64,000 nt of DNA from Lachnospiraceae bacterium (GTDB lineage Bacteria; Bacillota; Clostridia; Lachnospirales; Lachnospiraceae), in assembly GCA_017557525.1 (NCBI GenBank), contig JAFYYN010000020.1, forward strand, positions 1-64,000. The letters run 5' to 3'. Shown here in pieces: positions 35,202 to 43,731 of the stretch. The notes beneath the pieces were generated by a model. It saw nothing but the letters and a program-made list of their open reading frames with translations. It had not been told where the DNA came from and ran no database searches. The translations under genes were made by a program, and so were the position numbers. Numbering within the stretch: position 1 is the first letter of the stretch; each line of letters begins with the position of its first letter.

Positions 35202-35847
35202 CGCTACCATCGATCAAGCTTCTTCCATTCAAGGATCTTTTACCATCTTCATAACCCGATATAAAAGCTTCATTATTTATCAGCGGTTCTTGCTTATAAT
35301 TCCTAGTATAAAGCTTCAATTTATTATATTCATTGAGTACTTCAGTTGGAGCTGTAAGCATCAAAGCATATTTTGGATCTGCCTTTCTGTTTTCAAATGC
35401 TTCTCTTAGACCATAAACAAATCCATCCTTCCATTGAAGCCTTGTTTTTGTTCTTGAAGATAAAGGAATACGCAAAAACTCAAGGTGTACTTCTATATAA
35501 TGGTTAAAGCATCGGTCTATTTCTTTTATGAGATATTCTATACAATGCTGCGATGCCATAGCATCACTGCTAAAACCCATAATATTGATACATCCTTTGC
35601 CCATATACACTTTTGTTCTAAAATTAGCTGCTACTATTTCCGCCATTATAACATTATGCTTAGAATACCTCGTTTTTATGCTAATGGTAATTACTTTATT
35701 CTCGGTCTCCTGATTTTCTGGGGAAGTATTGTGTTTTAACATCAACTCCTGTGCTTTAAGCAATGCGTCCCTCGCTTCATAAGGATTACTGCTTTCTGCA
35801 AGCGCAAGTAGCTTTTCTATCTTTTTTTCGATGTCACTTTTTTCCAT
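35185..35847 (-). CDS. DUF2786-domain protein
   Basis: 220 residues. The N-terminal 45 residues (IEKKIEKLLALAESSNPYEA, then LLKAQELMLKHN) are the DUF2786 signature. The rest (VIMAEIVAANFRTKVYMGKG and MGFSSDAMASQHCIEYLIKE) resembles the alpha/beta domain that commonly follows it in phage and plasmid proteins. GGGGAGAAG precedes the ATG. DUF2786 proteins are frequent in mobile elements; their biochemical role is not known. No conserved island element lies before this gene. Confidence 0.8.
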   Translation of the reverse strand: MEKSDIEKKIEKLLALAESSNPYEARDALLKAQELMLKHNTSPENQETENKVITISIKTRYSKHNVIMAEIVAANFRTKVYMGKGCINIMGFSSDAMASQHCIEYLIKEIDRCFNHYIEVHLEFLRIPLSSRTKTRLQWKDGFVYGLREAFENRKADPKYALMLTAPTEVLNEYNKLKLYTRNYKQEPLINNEAFISGYEDGKRSLNGRSLIDGSDTTPI

Positions 35848-35895
35848 ACTTCTCCCCTAATTAATAAAAACTTCCACAAACTAACCAATAAATTC

Positions 35896-36453
35896 TTAAA
35901 CTTCCAGCTTCATCAGCTCACAGTTGGGTATCCCGTCAGCCCAGAATTTAGCCCTGTCAGAAGCATATTTAACCTGGCAGACTATGCAGGAATTCATGGC
36001 ACCATGACCTACTATCAGCACATCCTTTCCTTCGTTAACTAAAGGAATTGCAATCTCTTTAAGAAATGCGCCTGTCCTTTCAAAAAGCTCGTCCAGACTC
36101 TCTCCGCCCTCTACCTTAATATTGTAGGTTTCGGGATGAAAGAACATTTCGTTTACAGGGCAATCGGGGATGGAAAAACAGTTTTCAATTCCTTCATATG
36201 TACCGAAACCAAATTCCTTAAGGCGGTCATCATAGTAAATAGGGATGTTCCTGCCTTTAAGCAGTATATCGGCAGTTTCCTTAGCCCTGACCAAAGGCGA
36301 GCAGTAACACACGTCAAAATGGATATCCTTATAATGTTCTGCTGCCTCTGCTGCCATTTGCCTCCCGGCATCATTCAACGGAATATCCGTCTGCCCCTGG
36401 AGCTTTTTCCTGTCATTCCAGTCTGTTCTGCCATGTCGTATTATATATAGCAT
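35896..36453 (-). CDS. Histidine phosphatase-family protein (GpmB/CobC-like)
   Basis: 185 residues. The phospho-acceptor His7 is in YIIRHGRTDWN, followed by LQGQTDIPLNDAGRQMA and the second catalytic His in VGHGAMNSCI, the branch-1 histidine phosphatase pattern. The substrate cannot be told. It starts 40 bases after the nspC stop on the same strand, so it may be the last gene of the polyamine operon or a boundary gene of the inserted island. Confidence 0.88.
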   Translation of the reverse strand: MLYIIRHGRTDWNDRKKLQGQTDIPLNDAGRQMAAEAAEHYKDIHFDVCYCSPLVRAKETADILLKGRNIPIYYDDRLKEFGFGTYEGIENCFSIPDCPVNEMFFHPETYNIKVEGGESLDELFERTGAFLKEIAIPLVNEGKDVLIVGHGAMNSCIVCQVKYASDRAKFWADGIPNCELMKLEV

Positions 36454-36492
36454 TTGATCTCCTCATTTAACCTTTTCTATGTCATACCAATA

Positions 36493-37698
36493 CTATGATA
36501 ACCTCTCCTTGAAGTCCTCATAACCAAAAGACTTAACTTTCTCTATCGTTCCGTCTTCTTTTAACAGCAGTATATCCGGAAGCGGAATACCATTGAATGT
36601 ATTGTTCTTAACCATGGAATATATGGCCATGTCTTCAAATATCAGCCTGTCACCGACATTGATCTCTTTTTCAAAGCTGTAATCCCCTATCATATCTCCA
36701 GCAAGACATGTAAGTGAAGATAATCTGTAAGTATATGGTTTCTCATTAGGCTCAAAACCATCTCTCAAAGGCGGACGATATGGCATCTCCAGAACATCCG
36801 GCATATGACAGGCTGCCGATGCATCAAGTATGAGGATCTCCATACCATTCTTTACCTTGTCCATAACCTCGGTAACAAGGTAACCTGCATTTAAAGCTAT
36901 AGCCTCGCCGGGTTCCAAATATACTTCAACATCATACTTTTCGCGAATATAACGGACAAGCTCCACCAGAGCTTTTATATCATAATCACTTCTTGTAATA
37001 TGATGCCCTCCGCCTAAGTTAAGCCACTTAACTTTATATAAGAACTCTCCGAACTGCTCCTCCACAGCCTTAAAAGTGGTAACCAGAGCGTCCGAATTTT
37101 GTTCGCAAAGGGTGTGTACATGCAAGCCTTCAATACCACCTTCACCGAATAAATAGTCCTCACGGAAATTATCCCTTGTCACTCCGAGCCTTGACCCAAA
37201 GGCGCAGGGGTCATATATCTCATGTCCTTCCTGTGTAGAACACATGGGGTTGATACGGATACCGGCACTGACATGGTGAATATTTAACCTTTCTTTATTT
37301 CCCTGTTCGTTTGCCAGTTTTACAGCATTTATATTTTCTTGCTCATTTGTTTTCTGTATAATTTCTCTATATTTGTCATACTGTGCAAAACTGTTAAATA
37401 TGATATGGTCGCAGATTTTTACCAGTTCTTCCATATGTTCCGGTTTATATGCCGGTGCGTACACATGGTTTTCCTTGCCCATCTCTTCATATCCAAGCTT
37501 TGCTTCATACAGACCGCTCGCAGTAGTCCCACTTATATACTGACCGATAAGCGGATACAATGAAAACATGGAAAAAGCCTTCTGAGCAAGCAAAATATGC
37601 GCTCCGCTCTCCTTTTCCACGTTACGGAGTATTTCCAGATTTTTCTTTATCTTAGCCTCGTCAACTATGTAACAAGGAGTTTTAACATTTTCAAACAT
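36493..37698 (-). CDS. nspC: Carboxynorspermidine/carboxyspermidine decarboxylase
   Basis: 401 residues, PLP-dependent, alanine-racemase fold group (fold III). VKTPCYIVDEAKIKKNLEIL is the family start, followed by LAQKAFSM with the PLP lysine, HVHTLCEQNSDAL and NLGGGHHITRSDYD. It removes the carboxyl group of carboxyspermidine to give spermidine. ATG at 37698 is chosen, with GAGGGAGA about 8 bases upstream. It follows the carboxyspermidine dehydrogenase gene after an internal hairpin, so its level may be tuned separately. Confidence 0.95.
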   Translation of the reverse strand: MFENVKTPCYIVDEAKIKKNLEILRNVEKESGAHILLAQKAFSMFSLYPLIGQYISGTTASGLYEAKLGYEEMGKENHVYAPAYKPEHMEELVKICDHIIFNSFAQYDKYREIIQKTNEQENINAVKLANEQGNKERLNIHHVSAGIRINPMCSTQEGHEIYDPCAFGSRLGVTRDNFREDYLFGEGGIEGLHVHTLCEQNSDALVTTFKAVEEQFGEFLYKVKWLNLGGGHHITRSDYDIKALVELVRYIREKYDVEVYLEPGEAIALNAGYLVTEVMDKVKNGMEILILDASAACHMPDVLEMPYRPPLRDGFEPNEKPYTYRLSSLTCLAGDMIGDYSFEKEINVGDRLIFEDMAIYSMVKNNTFNGIPLPDILLLKEDGTIEKVKSFGYEDFKERLS

Positions 37699-37782
37699 CA
37701 ACATTCTCCCTCTGCTTTTTCTTTTAGGTAAGTATACCCCACAAAAAGATACTCCGCAAGAAAAATATTTTAGGTGTGACAA

Positions 37783-37805
37783 GGGCTCCGGAAAAACCGG
37801 AGCCC
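37783..37805 (-). terminator. Hairpin between the dehydrogenase and nspC genes
   Basis: GGGCTCCGG and CCGGAGCCC are a perfect 9-bp stem; minus-strand tail TTGTCACACC lacks a good U-run, so it may be an attenuating or RNA-stabilising hairpin rather than a full stop. Confidence 0.55.
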
Positions 37806-37843
37806 AATAAGTGTAAAGTCTTATACCATTTATTCTCTATCCA

Positions 37844-39103
37844 TTAATCAACCAGTACCGGATCCTCATCAACCTTCCAGGGTAGTCCGTACTCATTAAG
37901 CATATCCATAAACGGATCGGGGTCAAACTCTTCTACTGTAAATACGCCGTCCCTATCCCACTTCTTTGAGATAACAAGCGCGGTTCCGATCATAGCGGGA
38001 ACACCGGTAGTATAGGAAATAGCCTGTGAGCCTACCTCTTTGTAGCACTCCTGATGGTCGCATACATTGTAGATATATACCTTTTTCTCCTTGCCATCCT
38101 TGCGTCCGGTAAAGATACATCCGATATTGGTCTTTCCAACAGTCCTAGGCCCTAACGAAGCAGGGTCGGGAAGAAGTGCCTTTAAAAACTGGATCGGAAC
38201 GATCTCCTTGCCCTCGAAATTGATTGGTGAAGTAGAAAGCATTCCCACATTCTCCAGGCATTTCATATGTGTAAGATAGCTCTGTCCAAAGGTCATGAAG
38301 AAACGGATCCTCTTAACGCCGGGGATATTCTTAGCCAGAGACTCAATCTCCTCGTGGTGGAGAAGGTACATATCCTTCATACCTACACCCTCAAAGTTAT
38401 ACTCCCTCTTTATCTCCATGGGCTTGGTCTCAACCCAGTGTCCATTCTCCCAATAAGAGCCGTTTGCAGAAACCTCACGAAGGTTGATCTCAGGGTTAAA
38501 GTTTGTAGCAAAAGGATATCCGTGGTCACCGCCGTTGCAGTCAAGGATATCAATTGTATCTATCTCATCAAAATAGTGCTTCAGTGCATATGCTGTAAAT
38601 ACACTGGTAACACCGGGGTCAAAACCGGAGCCTAAGAGAGCAGTAATGCCTGCTGCCTTAAACTTCTCCTGATATGCCCACTGCCATGAATAATCAAAGT
38701 AAGCGGTAAAGCCTTTCTCCTTGCATCTTGCCTCATATATTTTACGCCACTCAGGATCATCCGTATCCTCGGGCTCGTAATTTGCTGTATCGATATAATC
38801 AACCTTACACTCAAGGCACGCATCCATAATGGTAAGATCCTGATAAGGAAGCGCAACATTAAGCACAGCATCGGGCTTATACTCATTGATAAGGGCAACA
38901 AGCTCATCCTTGGAGTCTGCGTTTACCTTGGCGGTAGTGATAACTGTGTCCGTCTTAGGCTGAAGCTTCTCCTTTAATGCATCACACTTTGACTTTGTAC
39001 GGCTGGCAATACAAAGCTCCGTAAATGTTTTAGAATTCTGACAACATTTGGAGATTGCAACCTGTGCTACTCCGCCACAACCGATAACCAATAATCTACT
39101 CAT
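37844..39103 (-). CDS. Carboxynorspermidine/carboxyspermidine dehydrogenase (saccharopine dehydrogenase family)
   Basis: 419 residues. The N-terminal Rossmann motif is LLVIGCGGVAQVAISKC; ALLGSGFDPGVTSVFTAYAL and DCNGGDHGYPFATNFNPEIN are typical of the carboxynorspermidine synthase branch. It condenses putrescine with aspartate semialdehyde using NADPH to form carboxyspermidine. GGAGGG lies 10 bases before the ATG. Position between speE and nspC supports the assignment over lysine metabolism. Confidence 0.93.
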   Translation of the reverse strand: MSRLLVIGCGGVAQVAISKCCQNSKTFTELCIASRTKSKCDALKEKLQPKTDTVITTAKVNADSKDELVALINEYKPDAVLNVALPYQDLTIMDACLECKVDYIDTANYEPEDTDDPEWRKIYEARCKEKGFTAYFDYSWQWAYQEKFKAAGITALLGSGFDPGVTSVFTAYALKHYFDEIDTIDILDCNGGDHGYPFATNFNPEINLREVSANGSYWENGHWVETKPMEIKREYNFEGVGMKDMYLLHHEEIESLAKNIPGVKRIRFFMTFGQSYLTHMKCLENVGMLSTSPINFEGKEIVPIQFLKALLPDPASLGPRTVGKTNIGCIFTGRKDGKEKKVYIYNVCDHQECYKEVGSQAISYTTGVPAMIGTALVISKKWDRDGVFTVEEFDPDPFMDMLNEYGLPWKVDEDPVLVD

Positions 39104-39127
39104 TTCTCATACCCTCCTTATTATTCC

Positions 39128-39172
39128 ACCTCATCCGACACTTCGTGCCACCTTCCCCTCAAGGGGAAGGCT
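39128..39172. repeat. Dispersed palindromic repeat (CCTTCCCC/GGGGAAGG hairpin)
   Basis: ACCTCATCCGACACTTCGTG followed by CCACCTTCCCCTCAAGGGGA ending AGGCT. The CCTTCCCC TCAA GGGGAAGG stem (39151-39170) and preceding CTCATCCG segment are familiar as an intergenic repeat common in gut Clostridia genomes. It lies between speE and the dehydrogenase gene. Confidence 0.6.
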
Positions 39173-39188
39173 ATCACATCAACCTTCT

Positions 39189-40043
39189 TCAGTCTTCTTC
39201 TTCTTCCAGCATATCCTCCACATACTTCGGCAGCATAAACGCTCCCTGGTGAAGGTTTGTTGTATAATACCAGGTCTTTATCTTCCTGTCATTCCATCTC
39301 TTTGCATCAAAATCAGTCAATGGATGATATTTCTTTGACAGGAAACCGAAAAGCCAGTATCCTGAGGCACAGGTCGGGATATGTGCCTGATACACACGGC
39401 TTATCGGGAAGCTGTGGCTGGCCTTTCTGTGCATGGCCCTGCAGGTATCCTCATCCTCATCATAGAAGGGACTTCCGTGCTGGTAAACCATGATACCGTC
39501 ATCCCTGAGTGCCCTGAAACAGTTTCCGTAAAATTCCTTAGTAAAGAGACCTGCTGTATGGCCTAACGGGTCGATCGCATCATTAATGATCAGGTCATAA
39601 ACCCCTAATTTATCCCTCAGGAACCTTAAGCCGTCACGGTTATAAACCTTAACTCTCGGGTCCTCAAGACCTCTTGCGTTATCCGGGAAAAATTCCTTAC
39701 ATACGGAAATAAAAACATCGTCAGGCTCAACCACATCTATCTGCTTTATCTCATCGTAATATGAAAGCTCTCTGGCAACGCCGCCGTCACCACCACCGAT
39801 AACCAGAACCTTTTCCACATTCGGATGAACAGCCATAGGCACATGCACTATCATCTCATCATAGGTGAACTCGTCCTTTTCCGAGAAAACAATGCTTCCG
39901 TCCGAGCTTATAAACTTGCCGAACTCCTCTGACTCAAACACATCCAGCCTTTGAAAATCAGTCTGCTCACCGAACAGATGCTTTTCAATCTTTACCGATA
40001 ACTTTACTCTTTCCGTATGGAATTCAGAAAACCAGAGCTCCAT
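39189..40043 (-). CDS. speE: Polyamine aminopropyltransferase (spermidine synthase)
   Basis: 284 residues. VLVIGGGDGGVARELSYYDE is the SAM-binding glycine motif, YDLIINDAIDPLGHTAGLFT holds the catalytic Asp, and YQHGSPFYDEDEDTCRAMHR follows, all as in SpeE. It transfers an aminopropyl group from decarboxylated SAM; no speD gene is in the window. With the carboxyspermidine genes beside it the cell may have two aminopropylation routes, or this enzyme may act on another diamine or on agmatine. Confidence 0.93.
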   Translation of the reverse strand: MELWFSEFHTERVKLSVKIEKHLFGEQTDFQRLDVFESEEFGKFISSDGSIVFSEKDEFTYDEMIVHVPMAVHPNVEKVLVIGGGDGGVARELSYYDEIKQIDVVEPDDVFISVCKEFFPDNARGLEDPRVKVYNRDGLRFLRDKLGVYDLIINDAIDPLGHTAGLFTKEFYGNCFRALRDDGIMVYQHGSPFYDEDEDTCRAMHRKASHSFPISRVYQAHIPTCASGYWLFGFLSKKYHPLTDFDAKRWNDRKIKTWYYTTNLHQGAFMLPKYVEDMLEEEED

Positions 40044-40069
40044 ATTTAACCGTCCCCTGTCTAAAAATA

Positions 40070-41521
40070 TTATTTCTCAAGTACCTGCAGATACTCCATA
40101 TAAGGATCCTGGGTACCCTGCATAGAACAACCTTTTTCCTTGGCGTACATAATGTACTCTATTATATCGTCCGTGATCAGCTCGCCAGGTGCTAAGATCG
40201 GTATTCCCGGAGGGTAGCACATAACAAACTCCGAGCAGATCCTGCCTGCGGTCTCCGCGATAGGAAGTGCCGTTTTATCGGAATAAAACGCCTTCTGGGG
40301 AGAAACGCAAACCTTGGGCGCTATATATTCTGCTGCCATAAGAGACGCCGGATCCTTGGAATAAAGCCTCTTTATATCCGCCAAGGCTCCAACAAGCCTC
40401 TCTATATCCTGTATCCTGTCACCTATTGAAATATATGCCAGGATATTTGCTATATCACCGAACTCTATCTGGATATCATACTCATCACGGAGCAGGTCAT
40501 AGACCTCAATGCCCGCAAGACCGATATCCCTTGTATAAACCGAAAGCTTTGTTACATCAAAATCATATATGCTCTTGCCGTTAACTATCTCAGCACCATA
40601 AGCATAATATCCGCCGATGGAATTGATCTCCGCACGGGCATACTCTGCCATTTCCTTAACCTTGCTGAAGGATTCCGCCCCGCGAAGAGCAAGATTTCTT
40701 CTTGAAATATCAAGACTTGAAAGAAGCAGATAAGAAGCACTTGTAGTCTGGGTCAGGTTGATGATCTGTGCTACATATTCCCAGTTCACTGTCTTGTTAA
40801 CCAAAAGAAGTGAGCTCTGCGTTAAGCTTCCTCCGGATTTATGCATCGATACCGAAGCCATATCAGCCCCTGCCTCCATGGCAGAAACCGGAAGACTTTT
40901 CTCAAAATACAGATGCGTACCATGTGCCTCATCAACCAGGCAGAGCATCTTGTTCTCATGTGCCAGCTTAACGATCCCTCTTAGATCCGAACAGATGCCG
41001 TAATATGTCGGGTTATTCACGAAAACACATACCGCATCCGGATTTTCCTTGATGGCCTTTTCAAGCTCCTGCAGCTCCATACCAAGCGCAATACCCAGTT
41101 TCTTGTCAACCTCGGGGTTAACATACACAGGGACTGCCCCGCAGAGCACCAGTGCATTTATAACACTTTTATGTACATTTCTCGGAAGGATGATCTTGTC
41201 GCCCGCACGGCATGCTGTAAGCACCATGGCCTGAACGGCAGAAGTCGTGCCACCTACCATAAAGAAGGAATGATCTGCCCCGAAAGCCTCTGCTGCCAGT
41301 TCCTCCGCATCCTTTATAACGGACATCGGATGACAGAGATTATCTAACGGCTTCATAGAGTTAACATCAAGGCTTACGCACTTCTCACCCAAGAGCTCTT
41401 TCAGCTCCGGATTGCCGCGTCCGCGCTTATGTCCCGGTACATCAAACGGGACTATTCTCTGTTTTCTGAATTTTTCCAGTGCCTCATACACCGGAGCATG
41501 CTTTTGTGCTTCTATATTCAT
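40070..41521 (-). CDS. speA: Arginine decarboxylase (PLP, ornithine/lysine/arginine decarboxylase fold I, short form)
   Basis: 483 residues, like Bacillus SpeA/YaaO-type enzymes. PFDVPGHKRGRGNPEL is the family start, LVDEAHGTHLYFEK binds the cofactor, and ASVSMHKSGGSLTQSS carries the PLP lysine. Arginine rather than lysine as substrate is inferred from agmatine genes aguA/aguB in the same window. ATG at 41521 has AAAAAGGAATG upstream. It is the first gene of the speA-speE-dehydrogenase-nspC operon and is preceded by a structured leader and a terminator. Confidence 0.92.
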   Translation of the reverse strand: MNIEAQKHAPVYEALEKFRKQRIVPFDVPGHKRGRGNPELKELLGEKCVSLDVNSMKPLDNLCHPMSVIKDAEELAAEAFGADHSFFMVGGTTSAVQAMVLTACRAGDKIILPRNVHKSVINALVLCGAVPVYVNPEVDKKLGIALGMELQELEKAIKENPDAVCVFVNNPTYYGICSDLRGIVKLAHENKMLCLVDEAHGTHLYFEKSLPVSAMEAGADMASVSMHKSGGSLTQSSLLLVNKTVNWEYVAQIINLTQTTSASYLLLSSLDISRRNLALRGAESFSKVKEMAEYARAEINSIGGYYAYGAEIVNGKSIYDFDVTKLSVYTRDIGLAGIEVYDLLRDEYDIQIEFGDIANILAYISIGDRIQDIERLVGALADIKRLYSKDPASLMAAEYIAPKVCVSPQKAFYSDKTALPIAETAGRICSEFVMCYPPGIPILAPGELITDDIIEYIMYAKEKGCSMQGTQDPYMEYLQVLEK

Positions 41522-41537
41522 GATACATTCCTTTTTA

Positions 41538-41573
41538 TAATACAAAAATAGGACAGACTGTAACATCTGTCCT
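41538..41573 (-). terminator. Intrinsic terminator in the speA leader
   Basis: Minus strand AGGACAGA (41573-41566), loop TGTTACAG, TCTGTCCT (41557-41550), then ATTTTTGTATTAT. It lies about 20 bases before the speA start codon, which marks it as an attenuator rather than the end of a gene. Confidence 0.8.
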
Positions 41574-41765
41574 GAAAATACTAAACCTGCAATAAACTAT
41601 CCACAGCACCAAAGGAACCAATCCAATGGCTGCACGTATTGACCTTATTCAGAAGCGATGTTACCTAATGTGGCCTTTCGCCACCCGCGGCTCTCTCCCG
41701 CCTGTCCGTCTGGGCATAACCAAAATGGTGGGCAATATTTGCATGAATAGTTTCGAATTCATGTA
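41574..41765 (-). promoter_or_regulatory. Structured leader RNA of the polyamine operon, candidate riboswitch or attenuator
   Basis: About 190 nt between promoter and terminator without a convincing open frame and much richer in G+C than the flanks. Visible pairings are CATGAA/TTCATG, GCCCACCA with TGGTTATGCCC-type partners, GTGGC/GCCAC in GGGTGGCGAAAGGCCAC, and CAGC...GCTG around 41600-41630. GTAACATC (41664-41657, minus) is a perfect complement of GATGTTAC inside the terminator hairpin (41567-41560), so it can act as an antiterminator. I cannot match it to a named riboswitch class. Confidence 0.55.
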
Positions 41766-41771
41766 AGCATT

Positions 41772-41800
41772 ACTATACCATAGCGCTCCCGAAAATGCAA
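41772..41800 (-). promoter_or_regulatory. Promoter of the speA operon
   Basis: Minus strand TTGCAT (41800-41795), 17-bp spacer, TATAGT (41777-41772). Gives a leader of about 245 nt before speA. Confidence 0.6.
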
Positions 41801-41831
41801 GAATAATTTTGCATAATACAATTCCTGCCGA

Positions 41832-43397
41832 TCAGGTTTTTATAATATCTGAAATGACCTCTGCTATACACATTGAAGTATCCCCTGCAGTCATGCTGAC
41901 AGGGTTTGTCTTTTCCTGTGCTTTTTCTCCTGCTTTTCCGTTAATATATGCACCTGCTGCCACTGCCAAGGGTAAATCCGGAATATATGAACAGACTGCC
42001 GAAAGGATACCTGACAGTACATCCCCGCTTCCGGCTGTCGCCATGCCGGAACATCCTGCATCCGTGATATATGTCCTTACTCCATCCGTTATGATCGTTG
42101 AAGGTCCCTTTAAGAGCACAACCGCACCTGTATCAAGCGCATAGGTTTCTGCCGTTTTTACCGGACATGCCAGGATCTCTTCCTTAGGACAGCCTGTAAG
42201 CCTTTCAAACTCCCTTAAATGCGGAGTAAGTACCGTTTTACACTTTGAATGGCGTAAGATCTCCCTGTCCATCTTTGATAAAAGTGTAAGCCCGTCAGCA
42301 TCCACTATCAGGGTCCCGGCGAAATTTTCAAGCAGAAACTTAAGGCACTTTGAAACTTCATTGCTTAAGCCTATCCCCATACCAAAGGCTACCGTCTTAA
42401 CATTTGATATAAGGGCCTTAAACTCTTCCTCGTTAAAAACCAGCTCCCCATCGTCATCCGAAAGAGGGAAAACCGTGCTTTCTAAGATAAGGGGGATCAA
42501 ATCGTGATATAATGAGTTCGGAAGTCCCACCTTTACCACTCCGGCTCCTGACCTCATAGCTGCATTAGCCATGCATGCAAGCCTCAGAGCTCCCGAGTAT
42601 TTCTTTGATCCGCCGATAATTGCAGTATATCCGTAAGTCCCCTTGTTTGAGAAATTCTTTCTGTTACTGAAATACTCCGCAAAATCTCTTGCCTCAACCA
42701 ATCTGTATGGCTTTTCCACAGGTCTTATCCCGATATCACAGTTAACCTTTTGTTTCATGACGTCCTTAGCCATATTTAAGAAATGCCCCGGCTTGAAGCT
42801 GCCTATTGATATGGTAATATCGGATCTGACACAAAAATCTTCCCCGGTCTGAGTTTGTCCGGCATTACCGCACATCCCGGAGTCCCCGTTAAGACCGCTG
42901 TTTATGTCAACTGCAACAACATACGCTCCTGAGGCATTTATAAGTTCTATGGCGGTCTTTGCTTTGCCCTTAACCTCACCCTTAAAGCCCGTACCGAAAA
43001 TGCAGTCAACTACGGTCCTATAGGAAGAAAGATCCTCTATTTCCTCAATCAGTTTTACATCTATCCCGCCCTTGTCCTTAAGGTTGTTCTCCCCTGCGGT
43101 CTTAGGCATTATATCCGTAAAACACTTATCATAATAGTACTTTCCGTCCTCGGAAAATCTTTCCTCCAATAATATAAGACTGCAGGCTATGCCATTTTCC
43201 TGCAAAAGTCGGGCCAGTACATAACCGTCACCTGCGTTGTTTCCGACACCGCAGACTATTGCCACCGGCGGCTTCCACTCCACGCTCTCAAAAATAGCCT
43301 TACCGGCGCGAGCCATTAGTTCCTTGCCGCTAATGCCGCCCTTTATTGTTGCGGCGTCAGACTTTCGCATATTTTCAACTGATAAAATATCCTTCAT
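41832..43397 (-). CDS. nnrD: Bifunctional NAD(P)HX epimerase / ADP-dependent NAD(P)HX dehydratase
   Basis: 521 residues, a YjeF fusion. The N-terminal epimerase domain (1-215) has VGNNAGDGYVLARLL and DINSGLNGDSG; the C-terminal dehydratase, ribokinase-like, has AAMRSGAGVVKVGLP, GMGIGLSNEVSKCL, VLTPHLREFERLTG and ATAGSGDVLSGILSA. It repairs hydrated NADH/NADPH. The ATG follows the stop of the small membrane protein gene by one base, so translation is coupled. N-terminal fusion order is the common bacterial form. Confidence 0.95.
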   Translation of the reverse strand: MKDILSVENMRKSDAATIKGGISGKELMARAGKAIFESVEWKPPVAIVCGVGNNAGDGYVLARLLQENGIACSLILLEERFSEDGKYYYDKCFTDIMPKTAGENNLKDKGGIDVKLIEEIEDLSSYRTVVDCIFGTGFKGEVKGKAKTAIELINASGAYVVAVDINSGLNGDSGMCGNAGQTQTGEDFCVRSDITISIGSFKPGHFLNMAKDVMKQKVNCDIGIRPVEKPYRLVEARDFAEYFSNRKNFSNKGTYGYTAIIGGSKKYSGALRLACMANAAMRSGAGVVKVGLPNSLYHDLIPLILESTVFPLSDDDGELVFNEEEFKALISNVKTVAFGMGIGLSNEVSKCLKFLLENFAGTLIVDADGLTLLSKMDREILRHSKCKTVLTPHLREFERLTGCPKEEILACPVKTAETYALDTGAVVLLKGPSTIITDGVRTYITDAGCSGMATAGSGDVLSGILSAVCSYIPDLPLAVAAGAYINGKAGEKAQEKTNPVSMTAGDTSMCIAEVISDIIKT

Positions 43398-43398
43398 T

Positions 43399-43644
43399 TT
43401 ACTTCTTAAACAGCCTTACTATAAATATAACGAGACATGCACCGATAACAGCACCTATAATGCTTCCGAGTATTCCGGGAAGTGAAAGCTTAAGAAGTGA
43501 AAGCACCCAGCCTCCTACAATTCCTCCGACAAGTCCTAAAATGATATTAAGCAGGAGTCCGCTCTTACTGCCCATTATCATTCCTGCGATCCATCCTGCC
43601 AATGCTCCGAGCGCTAAGCTCACAAGTATGTCTACAAGTCCCAT
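43399..43644 (-). CDS. GlsB/YeaQ/YmgE-family (transglycosylase-associated) small membrane protein
   Basis: 81 residues with three hydrophobic glycine-rich helices: LVSLALGALAGWIAGMIMGS, LLLNIILGLVGGIVGGWVLS and GSIIGAVIGACLVIFIVRLF. This pattern defines the family, which is linked to general stress responses, but its biochemical role is unknown. GGAGGA lies before the ATG. It is translationally linked to the NAD(P)HX repair gene. Confidence 0.92.
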   Translation of the reverse strand: MGLVDILVSLALGALAGWIAGMIMGSKSGLLLNIILGLVGGIVGGWVLSLLKLSLPGILGSIIGAVIGACLVIFIVRLFKK

Positions 43645-43731
43645 AATGTTGATCCTCCTTTAGTTTTAGGGTATTTCCCCTTTACTGATAATATAACCCA
43701 TATTCTGATAAAAAACAACCTTATTCTTGTG

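Noticed and set aside
24000..36500. Prophage or integrative element
   Set aside because: No integrase, structural phage gene, conjugation gene or direct-repeat attachment site was found, so only an accessory island is claimed.
41574..41765. T-box, ykkC/guanidine, SAM or lysine riboswitch in the speA leader
   Set aside because: I looked for the T-box antiterminator AGGGTGGNACCGCG and core features of the other classes and found none in the right order; reported as unassigned instead.
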